A stretch of 64,000 nucleotides of DNA from Iris pallida (lineage: Eukaryota > Streptophyta > Magnoliopsida > Asparagales > Iridaceae). The notes under the pieces were generated by a model that saw only the letters and a program-made list of their open reading frames with translations, searched no databases and had not been told where the DNA came from. Made by a program: the position numbers and the translations under genes. Below, in pieces: positions 34,959 through 44,724 of this stretch (positions are counted from its first letter, which is position 1; each line of letters starts with the position of its first letter). The DNA lies in assembly GCA_029216955.1 (NCBI GenBank), contig JANAVB010010791.1, positions 6,249,838-6,313,837 of the forward strand. The letters are read 5' to 3'.

Positions 34959-37900
34959 ACGGGAGCAACACACAACTTTGTCTCGTATGCGGAGGTCCAG
35001 CGCTTGGTTCTAGTACTAGAGAAAGGCTCGAGCAGGATAAAGACGGTCAACTCAGAGGCCCGCCCCATACAAGGGATGGCTAAGAGAGTGAAAATCTAAG
35101 TAGGAGACTGGACGAGTGTCACCAGTCTTACGGCCGCACCACTTGACGACTTCAAAATGATCCCCGGGATGGACTTCTTCACATCGGCAAAGGCGGTTCC
35201 AATGCCTCATCTGGGAGTCATCGGGATCACGGAAGAGGGCTCCCTGTGCATGATGAATGTTGCACGAGGCGATTTTGCCAAGGGGAAGGCTCTCTTCGCC
35301 ATCCAGCTCAAGAAGGGAATGCGACATGGAGAGATGACCTATCTAGCAGTGCTCAAGGCGGAGGAGGCGCCCGTGCAAGGGGATCTTCCTCATGAGATTG
35401 ATGATGTCCTTGTGGAGTTCGGGGATGTCATGTCGAAGGAGCTTCCGAAGAGGCTACCTCCGCAGAGGGAAGTAGACCATGCCATCAAGTTGGAGCCGGG
35501 CACGAAGCCGCCCCCCATGTCCCCATATCGTATGGCCCTGCCCGAGCTCAATGAGTTGAAGAAGCACCTAAAGGAACTGCTCGATGCGGGTATCAGGCCG
35601 TCCAAGGCCCCGTTTGGTGCACCAGTGTTGTTCCAGAAGAAGAAGAATGGAAACCTTAGTTTGTACATCAATTACCGTGCACTAAACAAGGTAACTATCA
35701 AAAACAAATATCTCATTCCGTTGGTAGCAGACATGTCAACTGGGAGGCACACGATACTTCTCCAAACTCGATCTGTGCTCGGGGTATTATCAGGTGCGGA
35801 AAGCCGAAGGGGACGAGGCAAAGACGACATGGGTCACGAGGTATGGCGCGTATAAATATTTAGTCATGCCCTTTGGCCTAACAAATGCTCCCACAACTTT
35901 TTGTACTTTGATGAACAAGCTTTTCCATCCCTCTCTGGAACGATTCGTCGTGGTCTATCTCGATGATATCGTCGTGTACTCAACCACGATGGAGGAGCAC
36001 ATCAAGAATTTGAAGGCAGTCTTCCAACTGCTGAAGGAAAATGAGCTCTTCGTCAAGCGGGAGGAATGCTCCTTGGCACAAGAAGATGTGTAGTTCTTGG
36101 GGCACAGGATCGGACGTGGCAAAATATAGATGGATGAGGCGAAGGTCCAGTCCATACAAGAGCGGGAGACTCCCACCAAGCCAACGGAGTTGAGATCGTT
36201 CCTAGGCTTGGCGAACTACTATCGGATGTTCATCCAGGGATACTCCGCCATAGCAGCACCTCTCACCGATATGTTGCTGAAGGATCGGGCATGGAGTTGG
36301 ACGCCGAAGTGCGCGGAGGCATTCGACGCACTCAAGAGGGCTGTAGCAGAGGAACCAGTCTTGTCATTGTCGGACTACTGTAAGGTGTTCGAGGTGCATA
36401 CTGACGCATCCGACTTCGCAATCGCTGGGGTGTTGGTGCATGAAGGACACCCCATCGCGTTCGAGAGCCGCAAGCTGAATGACACAGAACAGTGATACAC
36501 GGTGCAGGAGAAGGAGATGACCGCGGTTGTGCATTGCTTAAGGACGTGGCGGCATTATCTCCTTGGCACCAAAATCGTTGTCATGACGGACAATGTTGCC
36601 ACGAGCTACTTCCAGTCCAAAAAAAGATGTCCCCAAAGTAAGTGAGATGACAAGACTTCTTGGTCGAATTCGATATGGAGCTTCGATACAAGCCGGACAA
36701 GGAGAACCGTGTGACCGATGCACTTAGCAGGAAAGCCGAGCTCGCAGCAGTCTGGTTGCTGAAGGGAGACATTCTTGATCGTGTCAAAGTGGGTGTGGCC
36801 GAGGACCCCTTGACACATGCAGTTGTGAAGTTCGTTCATGAAGGCAAAACACGAAGGTTCTGGCTGAAGGACGGATTTCTCTACACAAAGGGCGACAGGG
36901 TGGTTGTCCCTAAGTGGGGTGGCTTGCGGAGGCAGCTATTCAAGGAGTGCCACGATACCAAGTGGGCTAGGCAACTAGGACAGAAGCAGACTTTGTCATT
37001 GCTGGATGCCGCCTACTATTGGCCTCGCATGCGCGAGGACGTCGAGGACTATGTGCGCACTTGTCTTGTATGCCAACAAGACAAGGTAGATCATCAGAGA
37101 CCCGGGGGCCTGCTCAAGCCTCTCCCCGTGCTGAGCTGACCGTGGGAGAGCATATCGATGGACTTCATCTCTGCCCTACCGAAAGTGGGGGCTTTTTGGT
37201 CCATTCTCGTGGTGGTGGACCGATTTTCCAAGTAGGCGACCTTCATTGCTGCTTCATCAGACTCGCGCTTGTTCATTTCCCACGTGGTGAAATTTTGGAG
37301 AATCTCGGAGAACATTGTCAGCGACCGAGATCCCGGCTTCACGGTGAAGTTCTGGACGTAAGTGTTCAAGATCCTCGGGACAGATTTGTACTTCTCGACC
37401 AGTTTCTACCCGCAGACGGACGGACAGACGGAGCGGGTCAACTCTTTGCTCGAGGAGTACCTGCGGCATTTTGTGAGTGCAAACCAGCAGGATTGGGTAC
37501 ACCACTTGGACATCACTCAATTCTGCTACAATCGTTAGAGGAGCGAGTCATCACACAGTAGCCCGTTCGAGTTGATGATGGGTCATCAGCCGCTCGTCCC
37601 ACACACGCTGAGTGTAAGGTCCTCGAGTAGGAGCCCCGCAGCGAACCAGTTTGCCTCAGACTTTAAGGTGAAGGCGAACATTGCCAAGACATTTCTGGAG
37701 AAAGCCGTGCGAAAAATGAAGAAATGGGCCGACGCAAAACGACAACCGGTTGAGTACAAGGAAGGGGACTTGGTGATGATCAAGCTTCAACCGCAATAGT
37801 TCAAGGTGTTCCGCAAGGTGCACAAGGGACCAATCCGGATGTATGAAAGCCCCTTCTCCGTTCTCAAGAAAGTAGGCAAGGTGGCCTACAAACTCGAGCT

Positions 37901-38204
37901 TTCCACCAAGCTGAAGATTCATCCAGTCTTCCATGCGAGTTGTTTGAAGCCCTACCATGAAGACTTGGAAGACCCTCAGCATGGAGTTTCGAGGCATCTT
38001 ACGGCGACCATGACTACGTCCTTCGACAAGGAAGTAGAAGTCGTGCTCGACAAGAGGACTATTCATCGGCGAGGCATTTCCCCGTACGTGAAATACCTCA
38101 TCAAGTGGAAAGGAATGTCGTATGACGAGTCCAGCTGGGAACGTGCTGATACGCTGCATCAGTTCGAGGCCGACGTCCAGGCATTTCTCAGCGATCATGG
38201 TTGA
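34959..38204 (+). pseudogene. R1 pol remnant (protease to chromodomain), many stops
   Basis: It is homologous to the R2 polyprotein from the protease on. Pieces: protease-linker 34959-35855; RT 35490-36093 with [12 protein letters not shown] near 35960; RT thumb and RNase H 36130-36660 with [12 protein letters not shown] zinc 36950-37090 with CLVCQQDK; integrase core 37140-37560, where DDE is scrambled by frameshifts; linker 37572-37799; chromodomain 37806-38204 with YLIKWKGMSYDESSWE. Many stops are TAG or TGA at former CAG, TGG or CGA codons, as expected from C-to-T decay. Gag is gone. It is non-functional. Confidence 0.88.
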
Positions 38205-38235
38205 TGAGGACGTCAATGTCTTAGGTGGGGGAGAA

Positions 38236-38759
38236 TGTAACGCCTAAAAAGTTGTGTCCTGTCCGAGGTAGAATTGCATAACCTTTTACGGACCAAGGTT
38301 ATGCGGAAAGCTTCCAAAAATTTTTAGAAGATAACGAAATTCTCTAGAAGATGGTGGAACTCTCTAGAAGACGGTGGAATTCTCTGGAATGTCCAAGATC
38401 TTTCTGGATGTCCCAAGAACCTTCTGGATGGCCCATGATCTTTCTAGAAGAACTAGAAGCTTTCTTGTAATTAATTAGATATGGAATAATTCCTGAAATA
38501 TTCCGTTTTCAGAAATTTCTTGTAAGCCCTATGGACACTATAAATAAGTGAGAGACCTCACTTGTTCCTCACCACCAAAACTTGTAAGCATTCTCCAAGT
38601 CAATAAAAAATCGTTACAAGTCTCTTCTTTTGCTCCACTCTTCTCTAATTTCTTAGCGTTCTAGCTAAGCGGGTTCGGGAAGGCTTGCACAAGTCTTCGA
38701 GGAGAAAAATAGTGCGCTGCATGCGACGAAGTGTAGCCTTAAACACTAAGTCTGTGACA
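38236..38759 (+). repeat. R1 3' LTR (524 bp)
   Basis: It follows the polypurine stretch AGGTGGGGGAGAA. It starts TGTAACGCC and ends CTGTGACA. It shares its layout with the R2 LTR, including CACTATAAATAAG as a TATA region near 38535. The heat-shock units are decayed. Confidence 0.9.
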
Positions 38760-39473
38760 GACCGCACTAGGTCTCCCGAATTCATAGACCTCCAAAAAAA
38801 CTTATATGTATATGTTATCTATTTTACATTTATTTATATATAACTACATATAGAAAAAAGCTAATAACATTAAACTTTTTACCCATTTTTAGTTAAGTCT
38901 TTGTTACAATCACTATTCCGCGGGCCAACTATTTAGGAAACTTAAAAAAATAATTATAAGGTAAATGATAGTTCCTATCTCAATTGAAACATATTGTAGT
39001 TGAATGATTTTCCTTAGTTGATGATAATTTTGTATAATTTATTTTTTATTAGAATTTTTTTTATGAGAATAGGCCCCATTTATTTTCGCACCGGACATAG
39101 TCGTCCTTGATAAATCCCAGCTCCGGACCTGACATTAGCTTTACAGGTCAAAGGAAGATGGAAGATAGTTTGTTTTATTCCGAGATATATCGTTGCTCGA
39201 ACATAGTCTCAGACCAACTTCCAAACAATTTACTATCTACATTTCTAAATATTCTCAAATAATTTGAAATCAAGTGTCTAAGTTGGCAAATAAAAAAAAA
39301 TAAAAAAAGGCTCAAGACCAAATTAAAATATGATGGTCCCTTAATACGGAGCAGCAAATTCAAAGCAATAAAATTGGAGAAGAAAACAAATAAGGAATAT
39401 TTATGACTTTTTAAACAAAAGCTCTCACTTTTCCTCGTTGACCTGCAGGCAGAAGGGGGTGTGCATTACTTAC
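38760..39473. other. Noncoding DNA between R1 and the HY2 fragment
   Basis: AT-rich, with no ORF or repeat I can support. If the HY2 fragment is a real gene, this is the start of its second intron on the minus strand. The first bases GACC are the R1 target duplication. Confidence 0.5.
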
Positions 39474-39909
39474 TTGCATTGTAGGTGTCCCTTCGATAGT
39501 CAAGCTGCGGAGCAATCTCGTCTTGGGGGCTCGAAAAGAGAGAGCGTGAATCAGGGTTTTGCCGTCATTTGGCTCCAACTTCTTGAATCTCTCCTGCCAA
39601 CAAATGACACAGTAACTTTAAGAAAGTGAGTTTTTGCAAGAAAAAAAAAATGTCCGAGTGCAACTGTGCGAGTACTTTTTTTTTTCCAACCTAAACAAAA
39701 GTTTCTACATCAAGTCTGCACATAGCAAGAAATCGAAGAGATGGTACCAAAAAGAATTCGAACAAGAATTCGAAATTGAAGAGGGTTTTTGGAGTGGGAG
39801 AGTGAGTGTGGACCTGGGAAGGATGGGGAGTGAGGGCTGTGCGGAGTCTAGCCTCCTCCAGTGCGAACTTAGCGAACTTCTGATAGGAGAAGTTTGAGAA
39901 AAGTTCCAT
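39474..39909 (-). CDS. HY2: Phytochromobilin synthase (ferredoxin-dependent bilin reductase) fragment, exons 1 and 2
   Basis: HY2 reduces biliverdin IXalpha to phytochromobilin, the phytochrome chromophore, in plastids using ferredoxin. Exon 1 (39814-39909) encodes 32 codons including SYQKFAKFALEEARLRT and ends CAG before GT. The intron is 39594-39813. Exon 2 (39474-39593) is exactly 40 codons between TTGGCAG and GTAAGTAA. It includes DGKTLIHALSF and APKTRLLRSLTIEG and ends TMQ. In known HY2 proteins these blocks follow one another, and the next residues are a FDFA-type block. No such exon is visible between here and R1, nor at 12289-13642. The predicted start, seven residues before the conserved SY, leaves no plastid transit peptide; the upstream frame is only a CT-repeat leader. 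It may be a gene with a TE-swollen second intron or a truncated pseudogene. Recognition is from memory of the family. Confidence 0.72.
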
Positions 39910-40105
39910 GGGAGGATGAGAGAGAGAGAGAGTGTGTGTGTGTGCACGCGCTGTCCCCCCTTTCTTCTATTTGGGGATGAGCGTGGAGCAGTGACGTAAG
40001 AAGTTCGTGAGAATTTATCAGCGGATACTTGGGACACGGGGCTCACCGTGCAGCCGATAGTGGTGATGGGTGAGCCCGTACAATAATATAAGACAAATTT
40101 TATTG

Positions 40106-40670
40106 GCACTCCAAAATTTTACTTGAGGGCTGTCTATATATTTAGATTTGGACTTCCAACTTTGTTGACAGTCCTATGTCCAAACAGAGAATTTGAAAAG
40201 TTGACAGTCCTAACATAAAGTAGAACTGCCAAGTTGGCAGTCCTATTTTATGTTATGAATGTCAACAAAGTTGACAATCCTTAAGGAAGAGGGGGAGCAC
40301 CAATAACGATGGTGCTACGATGAAACGCAGGGATCAGACGGAAGAGGGGGGAGAGGATCCGGTCACCGCTCCGGCTATGAGGAGGAAGAGGAGGTAGAGG
40401 AGGAAGAAGAAGAAGAAGAGCGGATCCCATGCGCTCGCCATGCTTGACTCGATCGCCGACGGAGAGCGTCGACCTAACGCGCGCTGCACACGGCGTACCT
40501 CGATGGCGGTGGGCGGGCGGAGGTGGTGATGGCGACGGCAGCGACGGAGAAGGAGGAGAGAGATGGGAGGGAGGCAGCCCCAAAGAAAAATTTGGGTTGT
40601 CCTAAGTAAAATTAGGTCAACTTGGGTTGTCCTGAAGTAATGGGCTGCCCTGGAGTAAAATGTGGAGTGC
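40106..40670. mobile_element. Small inverted-repeat transposon, possible gene-capturing (Pack-MULE-like)
   Basis: The left end GCACTCCAAAATTTTACTT pairs with the right end AGTAAAATGTGGAGTGC (reverse complement, a few mismatches). Inside lie several GTTGACAGTCCT-like repeats and a GC-rich block (40290-40580) unlike its AT-rich surroundings. That block has an open minus-strand frame of 100 codons rich in proline and serine. No transposase. The flanking duplication is not clear. Confidence 0.5.
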
Positions 40671-40692
40671 ATATAGAATTTGCCTAATATAA

Positions 40693-40961
40693 GGGCTAAT
40701 TATCCTTTAGAACGTGGATTTTATACGAGCTTAGAATTTAAGTTCTAACATGTCCAATTGAAAAGTTTATACCCTGAATTTTTACTCTCTTTTTTTACTT
40801 TTTTATTATATCCTCATTTTCAACACTTGTACTCTGTTGAGGGTAAAATGAAAATAAAGAAACCAAAAAAAAAAATCCAGGAGCCAAACTTTTCAATTGG
40901 ACATATCAGGGCTTAAACTTTAAACCGCTATAAAATCCAGGGTCTAAAATCTAATTAGCCC
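40693..40961. mobile_element. MITE with long terminal inverted repeats
   Basis: About 76 bp at each end are inverted copies, from GGGCTAATTA at the left to TAATTAGCCC at the right. They share GGATTTTATA and GTCCAATTGAAAAGTTT. The flanks CTAATATAA and ATAATACAA agree at 7 of 9 positions, which suggests a Mutator-type 9-bp duplication. Confidence 0.7.
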
Positions 40962-41970
40962 ATAATACAATGACTTCTAATAATATTATAAGTTTTAAAA
41001 AATAATTAATTAATTGTTAAATATTATTAAGATATGATTGCCAAAAATAGTAAAATATTATTATGTGTTATTATATTATTGGACAGACTCACTATTCATC
41101 ACTGTCACATGGTGAGCTCGTTCTACTGAATAATTTCTCCGAGGGGCTGTCTGGATAGTTATAGCTTCTTAAAAGTGTGAAAGTGAGACACTTTCAACAT
41201 TTTGTGATGCAAGTGGTGTTATTTTCTAAAATGTGTTTGGATATATATATTTTTTGTCCAAGTTTTATACCAATTTTTTTTATGACAACATAAAAGTGGA
41301 AGGGGGAATTGAAAGTTTGGAGTTTATGACAATATTAAAGTGGAAATTGAAATTAACAAAAAAAATAACAAATATTAATTAACGAATAATTAAAAAAATA
41401 ACAAAATAAATTATTTAACAAAAAATTAACTAAGAAAATTTATTTAACCAAATATATTAATTATCAAAATATATTAATTCATATTTAATAAAAAAATGAA
41501 TTATTTAAAAAATATTAATTATCGGATATATATTAATTAACAAAAAATAATAATTAAAAACAAATTCTTACTTAATGAAACATTAGTTATCAAAAAAGTT
41601 AATTAACAAAACTTAGTTAAAAAGTTTAATTAACAAATTTTAACAAAAAATTAATCAACAACAAACTAAAATTTATTAATTAACATGAAATAAAATAAAA
41701 TTATTTTTTTAATTGACAAAAAATATTAGTTATCGAAATATATTAACTAACAAAAAACTTAATTAATAATATATTCTAAAAGTGTGTTACTATTTAGTTG
41801 AAAAAATGAACAAACATCCATTAATTAACAAATAAATTAATCTATTGCACTAATAAAGAAAATTTGCAACAAAATTCTCCACTTACAATGAGTTTCGCTC
41901 ATTTTCTACTGCAACTCATAAACGCACCAATTGCAACAAAACTCTCCACTTTTCAATAGACTTGCAATGG
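40962..41970. other. AT-rich noncoding DNA
   Basis: 41150-41260 opens with GGGGCTGTCTGGATAG, wording common at hAT-type MITE ends. 41340-41870 is dominated by irregular repeats of ATTAATTAACAAAA-like units. No gene. The last five bases AATGG are the T3 target duplication. Confidence 0.6.
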
Positions 41971-44591
41971 TGTCACCCCTATTTCCTGTATTTCGTATTT
42001 GTACTCGTAATTTGATTTTGGCACGTATTTTATTTTCTCGACTTGCGGATTTTGGTTTCCCGTAAATGGGTTTTGGACCATGGCTTGGTTTTATTTTGTA
42101 GAGTTGGTTTGATTTGGTTTGGCCCATCATGAGTGGAACACTTTAACCTATACTCTACCCTCAACACAACACAACCACCTCCATTAAATCCCACCTAACT
42201 TTTCTCTCTCCTCTTTATTTTTCATTTACTTCTCCATCTCCTTCTTCTTCCTTCTTCCACACAACTCCCCAACCCATAGGCAAGTGCACCTTGCCAACAA
42301 ATAAGCACCCAATTTTATTTATCCATTTGATAGATTAGGACATGTAGATCAACATTAGAACTTGGAATTTTGTGATTTGGAGTCTCCATTGTTCTAGATC
42401 TAAGTTTTGATTATTTTCGAAAATCTTTGGTTTTGATCTATTAAACTTTGATTTTTGCTTGTTTTGAAGCTTCCATGTGGAAGAGAATTCAATTTTACTC
42501 AAATTAGAACTTTGAAAATCTAGATTTGGTTTTAATTTGACAAAGTTATGAAGAATTGAAGTTCTTGGTGTTCTTGGACCTGCTCTCGGCCAGGAAGAAC
42601 ATCCCTCTGCCTTGCGCTCTTTAGCGCATGGCCGATTGCGTACCCCCGGCCTGTGCTCTTTAGCGCAGGGCCGATTGCGCATGACCTCAGCCAGTGCTTT
42701 GCGCTGCGCTGGATTGCGCTGGCGCAAGCTAGCCATGCGCAAGCCAGCCCTGCGCAATCCACCCATGCGCAGTTCACTCCTGCGCAGTCTGTTCCTGCGC
42801 AATCCACCCATGCGCAGTTCATTTCTGCGCAGTCTGTTCATGCGCAATCTGCCCTGTGCCCCTGCGCACTTGGTACCCTGCGCAGCTCATCCTGCGCACT
42901 TGGCACCCTGCGCAGTATATACCCTACACAACCTACTTGTCTATGATGAATTTGTTATCTCTTGATCTTGGCTTTCCTATAGTCCTATTTTATATTAGTA
43001 TTTTATTAGGTATTTTACGTCCATTTTATATCCTTACGCTTTTTGGCATGAACTTGATTTTACTTATATATTTGGAATGACTATTGTACATGGCCTGGTA
43101 TGACAAGGAACTAGCATAACATGACAGTGACCCGTAGTGGTGCACCCCTGACATGACCAACCTGACTTGATAGTGGCCCGTCGTGGCGCACTCCTAACAA
43201 GTATCCTGACATGATTTATCTTGATAACTTGATAGTGGCCCGTGGCGGCGCACTCCTGACTTGACTTGTAACTTGTAACTCGACTTGACTTGCCTTGACA
43301 CCGTGGGTGTTCCTGCTTGCTTGCTTGCACAATCCACTTGTCTTGTCTTGCATCATGTCTAGGACGTGACTTCCTGGGTACCACGGCCAGGGACTCGCGC
43401 TAAATTGGATTAGGCTAATTATTAGATCAAACTAGAACATGGAGAATTCCCAGTCACAGGCAATCTCGTTATCTGGGCGCTTTAATGGACTTGTAGCTTG
43501 CCGACGAGTAGAGCACATTTCCAGCACACTGTCATGTGTTGCACCCTCTAAGTCACCTAAGGGTACATTTGTCTCCCGGGCAATGTACCCACCTATAACT
43601 CTTAACCCGCGGAAGGATAACTGGATGGTCTGCAGGGCTTGGGACTGGGAGTTTCTCACTTGCATCTTGTTAGTAATTAGGCTTGTGATAACCCTAGTTA
43701 GTTAAAGTAGTAAGCCGTAGTACTTGCTTGGCCGATTGTGAATGAATGGTGTCTAGCCCTGTCTAAGTCTTGTCTATCCCCTGTACCTGGAACTCTTGGT
43801 CATGATTGTTTTACTTATCTCTAACGATAAATGGGTAGAGACAGTGAGCTATTCAGGCGAAGGGGTACAATCCCGGTCCTTGTTTGGTTTAAGGATTGTA
43901 ACCTGGCTCCCGGAATGGTTCCACGTCCCTAGTCGTTTATCGCCCTGTGTACTTTTACTACTTGTACTTTCTTTATTCTTTATGTTCTGATATGCTGGTT
44001 TTTTGTTCTTATTTGTGGCCTCCTTTGTGGCACTTGCTCTTTCTGGGGTTTGACCCAGCTGGTTTTGTGTGGCCAGATTTCGGAGCAGCTCCCGAGGATC
44101 TACCAAGCTTCCAGCCCAATGGTGAACACTAGACGGAATCCGGGCTACGAGTGGGTTTTCCCTTTTTGTTTCACCCACTTTTATGTAAATTTATTGTTTT
44201 GAGGCGTTTAGCCGACGAGCACCTGTTAGCTCGATGCACATTTACTTACTGTCTGCCTACGGGCTGTAAACATGATTAACAAATCCTAGGGTTGATCATG
44301 TATGACTGAAACTCTTGCTAGTCCTATCATTTTGTACGACTAGCTTCATGATCATCCAATATGTAATATTTGGGACGCCTTATATATATATATTTGATGC
44401 TCTAATATCTTGTAACTCTGTTAATTGCTTGAGATTGAGACAATAGGCTTGACCTTAAGAGACTGCTGGCTTGTAGTAAACCCTCATATCTAGACAGCCG
44501 TGACCGTATAGTTGAGATGTATTCTATTTCAATATACGTAGCTGGCTGTGTCCGCCCCCGCTCTCCAGTATTCTGGTTCTGGGGCGTGACA
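41971..44591 (+). repeat. T3 left LTR (2621 bp)
   Basis: It starts TGTCACCCC and ends GGGGCGTGACA. 42610-42920 is dense in TGCGCA. The stem-loop TACAATCC...GGATTGTA lies at about 43866-43898. Confidence 0.95.
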
Positions 44592-44724
44592 CGGTTTAAG
44601 TGGTGGCCCATGCAGGTCTTGTCAATCAAGAAATGTGAGGGTTTACCGAATAGATGTCTCAATCAATATTCGTCCTTGATCTCTGCTCGTATCTTCAAAT
44701 CCCTGAGATTCTTGACCTGATCAC

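Larger units (their letters stand above)
13643..38759 (+). mobile_element. R1: old Galadriel-like chromovirus, outermost element of a four-level nest
   Basis: A 5' LTR fragment (13643-13793), a pol remnant (34959-38204) and a 3' LTR (38236-38759) belong to one family, related to R2. The 151-bp LTR overlap differs at roughly 19 positions. The flanks carry a 4-bp match, GACC (13639-13642 and 38760-38763), and R2 also has a 4-bp duplication. The rest of the 5' LTR and all of gag are missing. That the two LTR pieces belong to one insertion is inferred from the flank match and order. Confidence 0.75.

Noticed and set aside
37019..37561. 180-codon frame in the R1 integrase region
   Set aside because: It is an off-frame shadow of the decayed pol. 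The integrase wording is in another frame.
38760..39473. Search for HY2 exon 3 on the minus strand
   Set aside because: No FDFA or FCAN-type block in any frame here, nor at 12289-13642.
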